Assembly: GCA_903885375.1 (NCBI GenBank)
Contig: CAISIK010000014.1
Coordinates: 1 to 64,000 of the forward strand
Direction of reading: 5' to 3'
DNA from: an uncultured Pseudomonadota bacterium
Lineage (GTDB): Bacteria; Myxococcota_A; UBA796; SXON01
DNA: 64,000 nucleotides
Shown here: positions 49,111 through 57,803 of the stretch, one piece after another
Position numbering within the stretch: the stretch's first letter is position 1
How the letters are laid out: every line of letters starts with the position of its first letter
Notes under the pieces: generated by a model
Database searches by the model: none
What the model was told of the DNA's origin: nothing
What the model saw: the letters and a program-made list of their open reading frames with translations, nothing else
Program-made: the position numbers and the translations under genes

Positions 49111-49155
49111 GCCTCCGTGCCGGAGGCGGGATAGCGAGGGCGGCCGGAGGCGACG

Positions 49156-50937
49156 ATGGATCTGCGAGCGAGCGCCGCCACGACCAGGACCTGGCGGGCG
49201 GGACAGGTGGAAGAAGCAAACGGAGCCGGCGGCGGACTCGCGCGTGCGCTCGATGCGGCGGGCACCGGAGCCCTCGTGGGCCTGCTCGGCGGTGGCGCGG
49301 ATGCCGTCGAGCTTCAGGACGACGACGTCGGCCTCCGCGTGGAGCGCCGGGAGAACGGCCTCGCGCTGGTGCGCACCACCTGGCCGGGAGGGGAATCGGC
49401 CGAGCAGATGGTGCCGTTCGAGGTGGCCATCGAGGATGCGGTGGAGGCGCTGCACGACGGGAGTCGTGCTCTCCATTTCCGGGGCGGCGTGGCCTACGAG
49501 GGCCTCCCCACGGCGGCTGCGGAGTGTGTCCTGCCGCCGCTTCTGCCGGAGTCGCTCGGGAGCGCGGCGTTCCGCGAGGCCCACGGCGTGCGCCAGGCCT
49601 ACGTGGCGGGGGCGATGGCCGGCGGGATCGCGGGCAAGGCGCTGGTGCTCGCCATGGGTCGCGCCGGGATGCTCGGGTACTTCGGCGCCGGCGGCCTGCC
49701 GCTCGAAGCCGTGGAGACGGCCCTCGGCGAGATCGCCCGCGAGTCGGAGGGGCGCCCGTTCGGCTTCAACCTGCTGCACAACCCCGCCGAGCCCGGCGTG
49801 GAAGCGCGCACCGTCGACCTGTACCTGGCGCACGGCGTCCGGGATGTCGATGCCAGCGCCTTCATGGGGCTCACGCCTTCGGTGGTTCGCTACCGGCTCA
49901 GCGGCATCCACGAGCGTGACGGCCGGATCATCGTTCCGAACCGGCTCGCGGCGAAGGTGTCGCGGCCGGAGGTGGCCGAGCCGTTCATGCGGCCGGCGCC
50001 CGTCGCGATGCTGGCCGAGCTCGTGGCCCAAGGCGCGCTCTCCGAAGCGCAGGCCCGATGGGCGCGCACGGTGCCCGTGGCGGCCGACATCACGGCGGAG
50101 GCCGACAGCGGCGGGCACACCGATCGTCGCCCGCTCTCCGCGCTGATCCCGCTCTTCCGTCGCCTCGCCGACCGGGTGAGCGTGGAGCAGGGGTACGCGG
50201 AGCGCATCCGCGTGGGCGCGGCCGGCGGCATTGGCGACCCGTGGTCGCTCGCCGGGGCGCTGCAGCTCGGCGCCGACTACGTGATGACGGGGTCGGTGAA
50301 CCAGTGCACGCCCGAAGCCGCCACGAGCGACACCGTAAAGGAGATGCTCGCGCAGGCGGGCTATGCCGATGTCACCGAAGGCCCGGCGCCCGACATGTTC
50401 GAGATCGGCGCCCAGGTCCAGGTGCTCGCGCGCGGCACGATGTACGCCCAGCGCGCCGCCCGGCTCTACGACCTCTACAAAGGCTGCGAGAGCCTCGCCG
50501 CCATCCCGGAGGCCGAGCGGGCCCGCGTGGAGAAGCAGATATTCCTGCGTCCGATCGACGAGGTGTGGGCCGAAACGGAGGTGTACTGGCGCGCGCGCGA
50601 CCCGCGTGAGGTCGAGCGCGCTCTGAGGGAGCCGCGTCACCAAATGGCGCTGACGTTCCGCTGGTACCTCGGGATGTCGTCGCGCTGGGCGCGGGTGGGC
50701 GAGACCACCCGCAAGCGGGACTACCAGGTGTGGTGCGGACCCGCGATGGGCCTGTTCAACGACTGGGTGCGGGGAAGCTGGCTGGAGCCGGTGTCGGAGC
50801 GCGGCGTCGTCACCCTCGCGGATGTGCTCATGCGCGGCGCGTGCGCGGCGCTGCGGGTGCAGGCCGCGCGCACCGCGGGTGTTCGCCTTCCCGATGGCGC
50901 CGACCGTCTCCTGCCGAGCCGACCGAGGCCGCGGTGA
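49156..50937 (+). CDS. pfaD: PfaD-type trans-acting enoyl reductase (FMN-dependent)
   Basis: 593-residue flavoprotein of the PfaD family, which supplies enoyl-reductase activity to polyunsaturated-fatty-acid or polyketide synthases lacking a built-in ER domain. The FMN TIM barrel is seen from GAMAGGIAGKALVLAMGRAGM with GYFGAGG, then FGFNLLHNP, DITAEADSGGHTDRRPLSALIPLF, RVGAAGGIGDPWSLAGALQLGADYVMTGS (phosphate-binding loop) and VQVLARGTMYAQRA; the C-terminus has WCGPAMGLFNDWVRGSW. The usual pfaABC synthase genes are not adjacent, so it is an orphan in this window. GATAGC lies about 20 nt upstream and GGAGG precedes the ATG. The next gene overlaps its stop. Confidence 0.92.
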   Translation: MDLRASAATTRTWRAGQVEEANGAGGGLARALDAAGTGALVGLLGGGADAVELQDDDVGLRVERRENGLALVRTTWPGGESAEQMVPFEVAIEDAVEALHDGSRALHFRGGVAYEGLPTAAAECVLPPLLPESLGSAAFREAHGVRQAYVAGAMAGGIAGKALVLAMGRAGMLGYFGAGGLPLEAVETALGEIARESEGRPFGFNLLHNPAEPGVEARTVDLYLAHGVRDVDASAFMGLTPSVVRYRLSGIHERDGRIIVPNRLAAKVSRPEVAEPFMRPAPVAMLAELVAQGALSEAQARWARTVPVAADITAEADSGGHTDRRPLSALIPLFRRLADRVSVEQGYAERIRVGAAGGIGDPWSLAGALQLGADYVMTGSVNQCTPEAATSDTVKEMLAQAGYADVTEGPAPDMFEIGAQVQVLARGTMYAQRAARLYDLYKGCESLAAIPEAERARVEKQIFLRPIDEVWAETEVYWRARDPREVERALREPRHQMALTFRWYLGMSSRWARVGETTRKRDYQVWCGPAMGLFNDWVRGSWLEPVSERGVVTLADVLMRGACAALRVQAARTAGVRLPDGADRLLPSRPRPR

Positions 50938-52643
50938 GCCCCCGGGCCATCCTGCTCTCGCTCGCGGCAGCCTGTTTCGGGGTGTGGCAGGTTTTCGGCC
51001 CGACGGTCTTCGGCCTCCAGTATCCGATGATCGGAGCGAACCCCGATGCGTTCGGCACGCTGTGGATGTACGAGTGGGTGAAGGACGAGGTGTCCCAGGG
51101 GCGCATCCCGCTTGCGACGGATCGGATGTACTACCCCACCGGGATCGATTTCCTCGTGCGCAACGGCGCGAACGTCTTCGATGCACTCCTGTCCGTGCCG
51201 CTGCAGATGGCGCTCGGCGGCGGGCGCGGCGAGCTGTGGATGTGCGTGCTCATCGTCCTCGGCAACGCGGTCAGCTTCGTACCCCTCGCACGGCGGCTCG
51301 CTCCCCAGAGCCCCTGGGCCGTAGGGATCGCCACGTTCTGGTGGGCCACGAGCCCCTTCGTGCTCGCCGAGATGGGCGGCGGTCGCCCCACGCAGGCCAT
51401 GCTCTGGTTCGTGCCGCCCGCCGTGGGCGCGCTGTTGAGGATGCAGGGACGACGCGACGCCGTCGTGCTCGGTATTTGTGTTGGACTTCAGGGTCTTGTC
51501 TATTGGTATCTGCCAATCTTCTTCACCATCGTGATGCTGCCCTCGGCGCTCGGCAGGGCCGCGCGGGAGCCCGGTGTGCTCCGCCACTTTGCGCTGGCCG
51601 TCGGGCTCGCGCTGCTGATCGTGGCGCCCATGGCCCTCCCCATCGTGCTCGCCGCACGGGCCGGCGAGATTCCCGGTCTGGACGTGAAGCTTCAGGAAGC
51701 CGGGGTGTGGCTGGAGTCCGCGGAGCGTTCTCGGCGGGTGCTCTCCACTTTCGGGCTGGCCAGTACGCTCGTGCCGCTCCTCGCCGTGCTGGCGCGGTGG
51801 CGGTCGGCGCCCGGCCTGACCATCGGGGTGCTGCTCGCCTGTCTGTTCGCGCTTGGCCCCCGCTTCTCGATCGGGGGGGTCCCGTTCGACAACGTCGCCT
51901 ACAACTGGCTGTTCGAGCACAGCTCGCTCGTGGCGCGGCTGAACTTCCCCTCCCGCATCCTCGGCGTGGTGTACTGCATCGCTGCGATGAGCCTGGTGCC
52001 GGTGCTCGCGGCCACGACCACCCGCGTGCTTCCCGTCCTGTTCGTGGTCCTCATGGTCCTCGAGCCGCGCGCCAACAAGCTCGCGCCGATCCGCTCGCTG
52101 TCGATGCCGCCCTTGCCGGCCTCGGCGATCGTGGCGGCCCGGCCGGGCAACATCCTGAGCGTGCCCATCGGCGCGCCCGAGGTGGCGATGGTGCAGCAGG
52201 TGTTCCACGGTCAGGCCATGGTCTCGGGCATGGGCGACCACGTGGCGAACGTGCGGTCCCCCGCGTACGAGAAGTGGCTCGAGAATCGCTGGTTCGTGGA
52301 GCTCGTGCAGGCCGACGACCTGATGCGCCCCGGCACCCGCGCGGAGGAGGCCGAGGTGCGCGCGGCCGTGCGGTGGGTCTGGTTCGACCGCGCCCTGCTC
52401 GCCCGGGGCTTCAACAGCCAGCTCACCGACGCCATCGAGACCCGCCTGCGCATGGCCCTCGGCGACCCCTACTACGAAGACGACTACACCGTGCTGTGGG
52501 ACATCAGCGACGGTGAAGCGCGGGCGGGCGAGGCCGAGGAGGCGCTCGCGGAGGCGGCGGAGGCCGAGATGGAGCTGGAGAAGGCCCGGGCGGCGGGGGG
52601 GCAGTGGTCGGGAGTCATTTGGAGCTGGAGCGAGCTGCACTGA
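50934..52643 (+). CDS. polytopic membrane protein, GT-C-like, paralogue of the 55932 gene
   Basis: 569 residues with a long run of hydrophobic helices and a soluble C-terminal end. The first extracytoplasmic loop has NPDAFGTLWMYEW and YYPTGIDFLVRN, in the position where GT-C glycosyltransferases carry an acidic catalytic residue; GGGRPTQAMLWFVPP is strongly shared with the second copy. The soluble part includes ISDGEARAGEAEEALAEAAEAE, a helical coiled stretch. The start is GTG 50934, overlapping the pfaD stop as GTGA. No glycan enzyme is close by, so calling it a glycosyltransferase is only fold-level inference. Confidence 0.75.
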   Translation: MSPRAILLSLAAACFGVWQVFGPTVFGLQYPMIGANPDAFGTLWMYEWVKDEVSQGRIPLATDRMYYPTGIDFLVRNGANVFDALLSVPLQMALGGGRGELWMCVLIVLGNAVSFVPLARRLAPQSPWAVGIATFWWATSPFVLAEMGGGRPTQAMLWFVPPAVGALLRMQGRRDAVVLGICVGLQGLVYWYLPIFFTIVMLPSALGRAAREPGVLRHFALAVGLALLIVAPMALPIVLAARAGEIPGLDVKLQEAGVWLESAERSRRVLSTFGLASTLVPLLAVLARWRSAPGLTIGVLLACLFALGPRFSIGGVPFDNVAYNWLFEHSSLVARLNFPSRILGVVYCIAAMSLVPVLAATTTRVLPVLFVVLMVLEPRANKLAPIRSLSMPPLPASAIVAARPGNILSVPIGAPEVAMVQQVFHGQAMVSGMGDHVANVRSPAYEKWLENRWFVELVQADDLMRPGTRAEEAEVRAAVRWVWFDRALLARGFNSQLTDAIETRLRMALGDPYYEDDYTVLWDISDGEARAGEAEEALAEAAEAEMELEKARAAGGQWSGVIWSWSELH

Positions 52644-53046
52644 GGTGGCGTGGATCCGCAGCCGGCCGGGTCCAGGACGCGGCGACCGTGGGGGCGGGTC
52701 GGCGGGGCGGCACGGCGCTGCAGCCGGCCGGGGCCGAGCAGCGCCGCCCGGCTCCGCCCCATGAGCCCCTCGACGTAGGGCGCTTGACCCCGAGCGGCGG
52801 CCTCGCCCGGAGCGCGCCCACGGTCCCACGCGCGGCGTGGTTGACGGGGGAGGGGTGACGGACGCCCGCGGCGGCCTGACGGTTCACGGCTCGGAGCCGC
52901 ACTGCGCAACGCCGCGTTTCGCGCGGCACGCGCGCTGCTGGCGGGTGGCGCCTTGTCGATCTGCGAGCGAGGGGTGGGATTGCCGGACGAGCGTGGCGCG
53001 TGGGTCTCGGGCACGGTGGCCACGGGGCAGCGGGCAGGCAAGCGGG
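52644..53046. other. non-coding stretch before the transposase remnant
   Basis: About 400 bases between the membrane-protein gene and the recognisable transposase remnant. All six frames lack a persuasive gene; short frames here look like GC-rich artefacts. It may contain degraded transposase N-terminus, but I cannot align it. Confidence 0.5.
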
Positions 53047-53605
53047 TTCGGCTGGGTGGTGACGCTCGGAGGGAAGGAGTTCGCGCTGGCCCCGCGCTAC
53101 GCGAGCTTCGATGGCTACAACGTGCACGCGAACGTGTTCCTGGCGGCGCACGACCGGTCGGGCCTGGAGCGGCTGTGCCGGTACATCCTGCGTCCGGCGT
53201 TGGCGGTGGGGCGTATCGAGCGGCTGCCGGACGGCCGGGTCCGGATCGGCATGAAGCGGGTGTGGAGCGATGGCGCGACGGCGATGGAGGCTCCTCCAGG
53301 CGGGGGTGCTGGCGGGGGACGCGTCGTGGCATGGGGCGGTGGTCCCCAAGGCGCCGAGCTCGGACGAGGCGGAGCAGGAGGCGCGGGAGGCGCTGCGCCT
53401 GGTCAGGCGTGAGCGCCGGCGGGGGCGCGAGAAGCTGCCGGTGGACGCGCGGCTCGGCTGGGCGGAGCTGTTGAAACGCGTGTTCGGTGTCGACGGCTGG
53501 GCGTGTCCGCCGCGCGGCAAGCGGATGCGCCTACGGACGGTGGTCGAGGGCGCCCCGGCGGCGTTCACGATCGCGCGAAGCCTGCTGCGGTCGACGGGGC
53601 CGGAG
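53047..53605 (+). pseudogene. IS91-family (Y2_Tnp) transposase remnant, frameshifted and truncated
   Basis: Frame 1 around 53100-53286 encodes SFDGYNVHANVFLAAHDRSG, LERLCRYILRPALAVGRIE and LPDGRVRIGMKRVWSDGATA, close to the C-terminal transposase core of IS91/IS801-type elements. The homology then jumps to frame 2 (from about 53303) with GVLAGDASWHGAVVP, RLGWAELLKRVFGVD and WACPPRGKRMRLRTVV. The link segment (LELLERLAALVPRPRxNLLxYH in family members) is missing, and the final zinc knuckle CPxCGGxM has become CPPRGKRM. The catalytic N-terminal half is not found. So this is a dead copy with at least one deletion/frameshift. IS91-type elements move by rolling circle and leave no terminal repeats to mark the ends. 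Confidence 0.75.
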
Positions 53606-54075
53606 GGGCGTGCGCTCCGCAGGTGTCACCTGCAGGGGGTGAGCCTTCCGCCATGCAGTTCATGCTTCCGGCCCTCAGCAGGTACCGGGCGCGGTGGTCC
53701 TCGGCCGGGTGGGGGCCACCTTCTGGGGCGGAAACGTGATGGCCGCGACCGACGCGGCGCGCCGCTTCGATATCCGTGCGTGTAGCGCGCCACAGGCATG
53801 CTCCCAGTTGAGCACCATCCGCGCCACGATCATGCGACCCCCTTGGTGGCGCACGCCTCGGCTGCCGAGTCGGCCGCGATCCGGTGGTGGTTGCGGCGCG
53901 CAGGACGACCCGCGGCGCGTCGGCGGCGAGGGGGCCGTCGAGCGTCGAGCCCACCTCCCGGGCAGGACCGGCCACCGTGGCTCCGGGGGCGTCGGGAAGG
54001 CGCGTTCAGCCTGCACGACGTGCCTCGGGCCGCCGGGAGGCGGCGGCGGGGGGGCCTGACGGGGCTGCCTCCGAT
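53606..54075. other. non-coding stretch after the transposase remnant
   Basis: About 470 bases to the end of the convergent lipoprotein gene. A minus-strand frame with MVLNWEHACGALHARISKRR (near 53800) looks slightly protein-like but is short and matches nothing I know. I see no tRNA, terminator or repeat here. Confidence 0.5.
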
Positions 54076-55857
54076 CTACCCCCCTTCGAGGCTCGCAAAG
54101 GCACCGAGGACCTGGTCGGCAAAACCGCCGGAGCAGGAGTTGGTCTCTTCGTAGTGGTCGCCCTGCTCGTTGGTCACGTTCACGTGGGTGTTGAAGTCGG
54201 GGCCGGGAACGATGTAGCCGCAGTAGGCGTTGGTGATGCCGAGCGGCACCTTGTAGGTGCCGGGCAGCATGTCGGCGATGGGCGTGGGGGCCGTGTCGGA
54301 CAGCCGGTAGGGGGCGGCGTGGGCCTGGAGGCAGTCGCACACGCCGTCGCAGGCGGTGCCGTCGGCGTCGCAGTCTTCGGGCACGTTCACGGAGTCGTCG
54401 CCCTTGCAGGAGGCGGCGAAGTCGACGGACTCGCAGTCGCGATCGGTCTGGACCCAGCGGGCATCGCCGGCGCGGAGGGAGGCGTCGGCCATGGCGGGCT
54501 CGTCGGGGACGCCCCAGAACAGCTCGGGGAAGAGCTCGCCGGGGGCGGAGCCGAAGGTGAGGGGGCCGAGCTCGATCACCCACACGGACGCCGGCACGCA
54601 GCCGAAGACGTCGGGGTCGGCGCCGTAACCGGGGCAGTCGGGCGACTGGTCCACGTACTCGTCGGGCGTGTCCAGAAGGTGGAGCTGGAACGCGAGAGCG
54701 AAGGAGACGTTGTCGACCGGGATGAGGAAGCTCGCCTTGCGCACGCGGATGCGCTCCCAGGGCTGATCGTCGGTGAGCGAGGCCTGGGCCTCCTGGGCGA
54801 GCAGGGTGCCCCAGATACGCACGAATTCGAAGCCGCCCTCGTTGAACCACTCCGGCGTGCCATCCTCCTGGAGGACGCGCTGGCCGGCCGTGTCAACCAT
54901 GGGGATGGTGCCGCCGAGGGCCGACTGCATGCCGCCGAGCGCGCCGCTGAGGAACACGGTGGTGCCGCCTTCGTTGGTGTCGAACCAGTCGCGGATCACG
55001 CCGGGGTAGTCGGCGCTCAGGGAGCTGTGCTCGTCGCTGCTGGTCTCGGGGTGGCCGCTGGCGCTCACCACGGTGGCTACGCGGCCTTCCTTGCCCTCGA
55101 GCGCGATGGAGAAGACGGAGCCGGAGGTGATGAGCGGGTCGCGGATGTCGTTGATGCCCGCTTCGATCGTGGCGTCGGGGTTGATGCCGCCGAAGGGGGC
55201 GCCGTTGAACTCGGGGGCGCTCATGTCGGCCTGCCCGACGGTGGGCGACACGGGCTCCATGACGGAGGCGGCCGTCTGGACGGCTTCGAGGATGGCGGCG
55301 GTGATGGACGCCGTGTACTCGGGATCGGCGCCGCTCGCGGTTTCATCGAGGCCCCAGATGCCCACGGTGTCGGCGGCCGAGTGCGTGTGCGAGGAGGAGA
55401 CGATGAGGCGGTCGCCCGCGAAGCCGTCGGCCTGCAGGACGGTGGCCGCGTCGCGGACTCGGTTCTCGAGGATGCCGAGGGCATCGACGCCCACGAGCGC
55501 CACGTACTCGCCGTCGAGCGAGAGGACGACGGCGGAGACAGAGAGGGGGTCGTGCACGTCCATCGCGGCGCGCCGCGATTGGAAGCCGGCCATCCACACG
55601 CCGTTGAAGTGGCCATCGCCGTTGGCGTCGTCGTAGGGTTCGTCGCACCCGCCGCGGGTGCCGGAGGGATCGGTGTTGCACCCGTCGAACTCGTTGTTGC
55701 CGTTGAGATCGGTGTAGGTCTCGGTGATGGTGGGCGTGATGTCCACCCGTGAGGCGCCCGCGTAGAGCTGGCCATCCTGTTTCAGGATGAGGCCGTAGGG
55801 CGGGTCGACGACGGCTTCTTCCGGCGGCGGACAGGCGAGAAGCAGGGAAAGCAACAT
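54076..55857 (-). CDS. neutral ceramidase-like lipoprotein
   Basis: 593-residue exported lipoprotein (MLLSLLLACPPP lipobox) with a neutral/alkaline non-lysosomal ceramidase N-terminal-type domain. Family features are LYAGASRVDITPTITETY, AAMDVHDPLSVSAVVLSLDG, VALVGVDALG, and DRLIVSSSHTHSAADTVGIWG, where SxSHTHSx is the conserved metal-site motif. Later FLSGALGGMQSALGG is in the position of the catalytic-Ser region of ceramidases. Insertions rich in Asp/Asn/Gly (DLNGNNEFDGCN, DDANGDGHFNG) look like dockerin- or EF-hand-like calcium loops, unusual for the family, and there are several Cys pairs. Substrate (ceramide or another acylated amino-alcohol) is inferred from the family. Confidence 0.78.
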   Translation of the reverse strand: MLLSLLLACPPPEEAVVDPPYGLILKQDGQLYAGASRVDITPTITETYTDLNGNNEFDGCNTDPSGTRGGCDEPYDDANGDGHFNGVWMAGFQSRRAAMDVHDPLSVSAVVLSLDGEYVALVGVDALGILENRVRDAATVLQADGFAGDRLIVSSSHTHSAADTVGIWGLDETASGADPEYTASITAAILEAVQTAASVMEPVSPTVGQADMSAPEFNGAPFGGINPDATIEAGINDIRDPLITSGSVFSIALEGKEGRVATVVSASGHPETSSDEHSSLSADYPGVIRDWFDTNEGGTTVFLSGALGGMQSALGGTIPMVDTAGQRVLQEDGTPEWFNEGGFEFVRIWGTLLAQEAQASLTDDQPWERIRVRKASFLIPVDNVSFALAFQLHLLDTPDEYVDQSPDCPGYGADPDVFGCVPASVWVIELGPLTFGSAPGELFPELFWGVPDEPAMADASLRAGDARWVQTDRDCESVDFAASCKGDDSVNVPEDCDADGTACDGVCDCLQAHAAPYRLSDTAPTPIADMLPGTYKVPLGITNAYCGYIVPGPDFNTHVNVTNEQGDHYEETNSCSGGFADQVLGAFASLEGG

Positions 55858-55920
55858 TGGCGCACCCGATTCGAGCCGGAGGCTAACGGGCGCGCGCGCC
55901 GTGCGCCTTCCGCCGGTTGA

Positions 55921-55926
55921 TATACG
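55921..55926 (+). promoter_or_regulatory. -10-like box TATACG before gene 55932
   Basis: TATACG ends 5 nt before the GTG at 55932, with no Shine-Dalgarno sequence. It lies in the 74-nt divergent gap shared with the ceramidase-like gene. Confidence 0.35.
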
Positions 55927-55931
55927 GCGCC

Positions 55932-57719
55932 GTGCCCAGCCGCCGACAACTGTTCGAGCTCGCGCTCTTCGTGACCATCGCGCTCGGCGGGGTGCTGCCC
56001 GCGTTGCTCCAGCCGAACGCCATGGTGGGCGATGGGGTCGATGCCTTCGGCACGTGGTGGTTCTTCGACTGGATCCGGCTCTGCATCGAGAACGTGGGCG
56101 ATCCGTCGAGCACACGCTTCTTCTTCTGGCCTCATGGGAAGGACAACTTCGCCCACACCGGCAACAACTTCGTCGACGCCGTACTCAGCGTACCGCTCCA
56201 ATGGCTCCTCGGCAGCCACTACCAGCCTTGGTGGATCGTGCTGGTGCTCGTGGGGAACGCGGTGGCGTTCCGGCCGCTGGCGCGTGTGGTGCTCGGCGAT
56301 GACGACCGCGCCTTCGCCGCTTCGCTTTTGTGGATGGTGAACCCGTACATCTGCTTCGAGGTCACCGCCGGTCGCCCCACGCAGGCCTTCCTGTGGTTCG
56401 TACCCGCGGTGCCGTTCTTCCTGATCGAGGTGATCCGGGAGGGGCGTCGGGCCTCGGTGGCGAAGCTCGCGGCGGCGTGCGCGCTGGTGGGGTGGACCTA
56501 CTGGTTCGAGGCCTTCTTCGTGGGCATCCTCTGCCTGCCGCTGCTGCTCGTGGAGCTCCGACGCGCCCCCGACCGCGGCCGTGCAGCCGGGCAGCTCGGC
56601 CTCGCCCTGCTCGGCGCCGCCTTGATCGTGGCGCCCGCGGCGATCCCGATGGCGCGGGTGTGGTCGGGCGGGGGCACCCCCGGCGGCACCCCCTTCGAGC
56701 AGTCCATCTTCACGATGCCCGGCGCCATTGGCAACAGCATCGGCGACGAGCTCTACGGGATTTCCCTGATGGAGGGCTACGGCGCGCGGATGCTGACGCT
56801 CCCCACGTGGGGCATCCCCATGCTCGTGGCGTTGGCCATGCGGCGCCTGCCCTGGGTGTGGTGGATCGGCGGGCTCCTCTGCGTGGCCATGGCCTTCGGG
56901 CCGGGCATCCGCTTCGGCGAGACGCTCATCGTGAACGTGCCGTACATGGTGGTGTACCGGTACCTGCCCTTCTTCAACCGGCTGTGGTTCCCGTACCGCC
57001 TCGTGTCGTGCATCCTCCTCGTGGGGGCGCTCGGCATCGCCGCGAGCCTGCCCGCGCGGGGTGTTCGCCTCTGGGCCGTCCTGCTCGCCGCCGCGGGGCT
57101 CTGGCAACAGTCCGCCACCCGCGCCTACCCCTTCACCTGGCACGATGTGCGCGCTCCCCGGCTGCTCGTGGAGGCCGGCAAGGAGGGCGGGGCGCTGGTC
57201 TTCCTGCCCTTCCGCATCCAGCACGACGGGCTGGTGTGGCAGACGTCGTTTCGGCTGCCGACGTTCGGTGGGATGGGCGAGCCGGCGCCGGTGCTCTGGC
57301 CGCCCACGTTCAAACGGCAGCTCAGCACGCCCATCGCGCAGGGCCTGCGGATGGCGTCGGCGGGCACGGGGCCGCTGCCGACCCTGCCGCCCGACGCGCT
57401 CCGGCCGTTGGAGGGGCACGGTTTTCGGTGGGTGGCGCTCCGGCGCGACATCGTGCTGGAGGAGTCGGCCCGCATGACGACGCTGCCTTCGCCGGAGGAG
57501 GCGCTGCTGCGCGTCACCGAGCTGCTCGGCGAGCCGGTGGGCGTGGATGGTGCGGTGGTCCTGTGGGACCTGAAACGAGCCTGGACGCCGCCGGCCGAGT
57601 TCACACCCACGCCGGCGGCGCTCTCCGCGAAGGGGTGGTCGGCGTCCACGCAGCCCGCCTGGTCGAGGGCTTTGGCCGAGCAGGGGAGGGAAGGGCGGCC
57701 CTCCAGCCGATCGAAATGA
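55932..57719 (+). CDS. polytopic membrane protein, GT-C-like, paralogue of the 50934 gene
   Basis: 595 residues, about ten or more transmembrane helices and a soluble C-terminal part. It parallels the 50934-52643 product: VDAFGTWWFFDWIRL against NPDAFGTLWMYEWVK, FRPLARVVLG against FVPLARRLAP, and GRPTQAFLWFVPA against GRPTQAMLWFVPP, in the same order. The acidic residue in the first loop (VDAFGT) fits a GT-C-fold enzyme, but no donor or acceptor can be named. GTG 55932 is preferred over a TTG at 55917 because of the TATACG box. The C-terminal ~140 residues (GGMGEPAPVLWPP and beyond) differ from the paralogue. Confidence 0.75.
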   Translation: MPSRRQLFELALFVTIALGGVLPALLQPNAMVGDGVDAFGTWWFFDWIRLCIENVGDPSSTRFFFWPHGKDNFAHTGNNFVDAVLSVPLQWLLGSHYQPWWIVLVLVGNAVAFRPLARVVLGDDDRAFAASLLWMVNPYICFEVTAGRPTQAFLWFVPAVPFFLIEVIREGRRASVAKLAAACALVGWTYWFEAFFVGILCLPLLLVELRRAPDRGRAAGQLGLALLGAALIVAPAAIPMARVWSGGGTPGGTPFEQSIFTMPGAIGNSIGDELYGISLMEGYGARMLTLPTWGIPMLVALAMRRLPWVWWIGGLLCVAMAFGPGIRFGETLIVNVPYMVVYRYLPFFNRLWFPYRLVSCILLVGALGIAASLPARGVRLWAVLLAAAGLWQQSATRAYPFTWHDVRAPRLLVEAGKEGGALVFLPFRIQHDGLVWQTSFRLPTFGGMGEPAPVLWPPTFKRQLSTPIAQGLRMASAGTGPLPTLPPDALRPLEGHGFRWVALRRDIVLEESARMTTLPSPEEALLRVTELLGEPVGVDGAVVLWDLKRAWTPPAEFTPTPAALSAKGWSASTQPAWSRALAEQGREGRPSSRSK

Positions 57720-57750
57720 CGTCCTGCCCGAACAGACGGGTCCGCAGCGG

Positions 57751-57778
57751 TTGACCCGCTGCCCTTCGCGGATAGCTT
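57751..57778 (+). promoter_or_regulatory. promoter candidate for lon
   Basis: TTGACC (57751-57756) and TAGCTT (57773-57778) are separated by 16 nt, giving a predicted start near 57785 and a leader of about 19 nt containing AGGAG before the ATG. A GATAGC overlaps the -10. No heat-shock sigma-32 or HrcA/CIRCE site is apparent. Confidence 0.45.
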
Positions 57779-57803
57779 CCGAGGGTACCCACACAGGAGC
57801 CCC

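Noticed and set aside
53675..53975. Minus-strand frames beside the transposase remnant as a new gene
   Set aside because: Short, no start signals, no recognisable domain, atypical for neighbouring coding.
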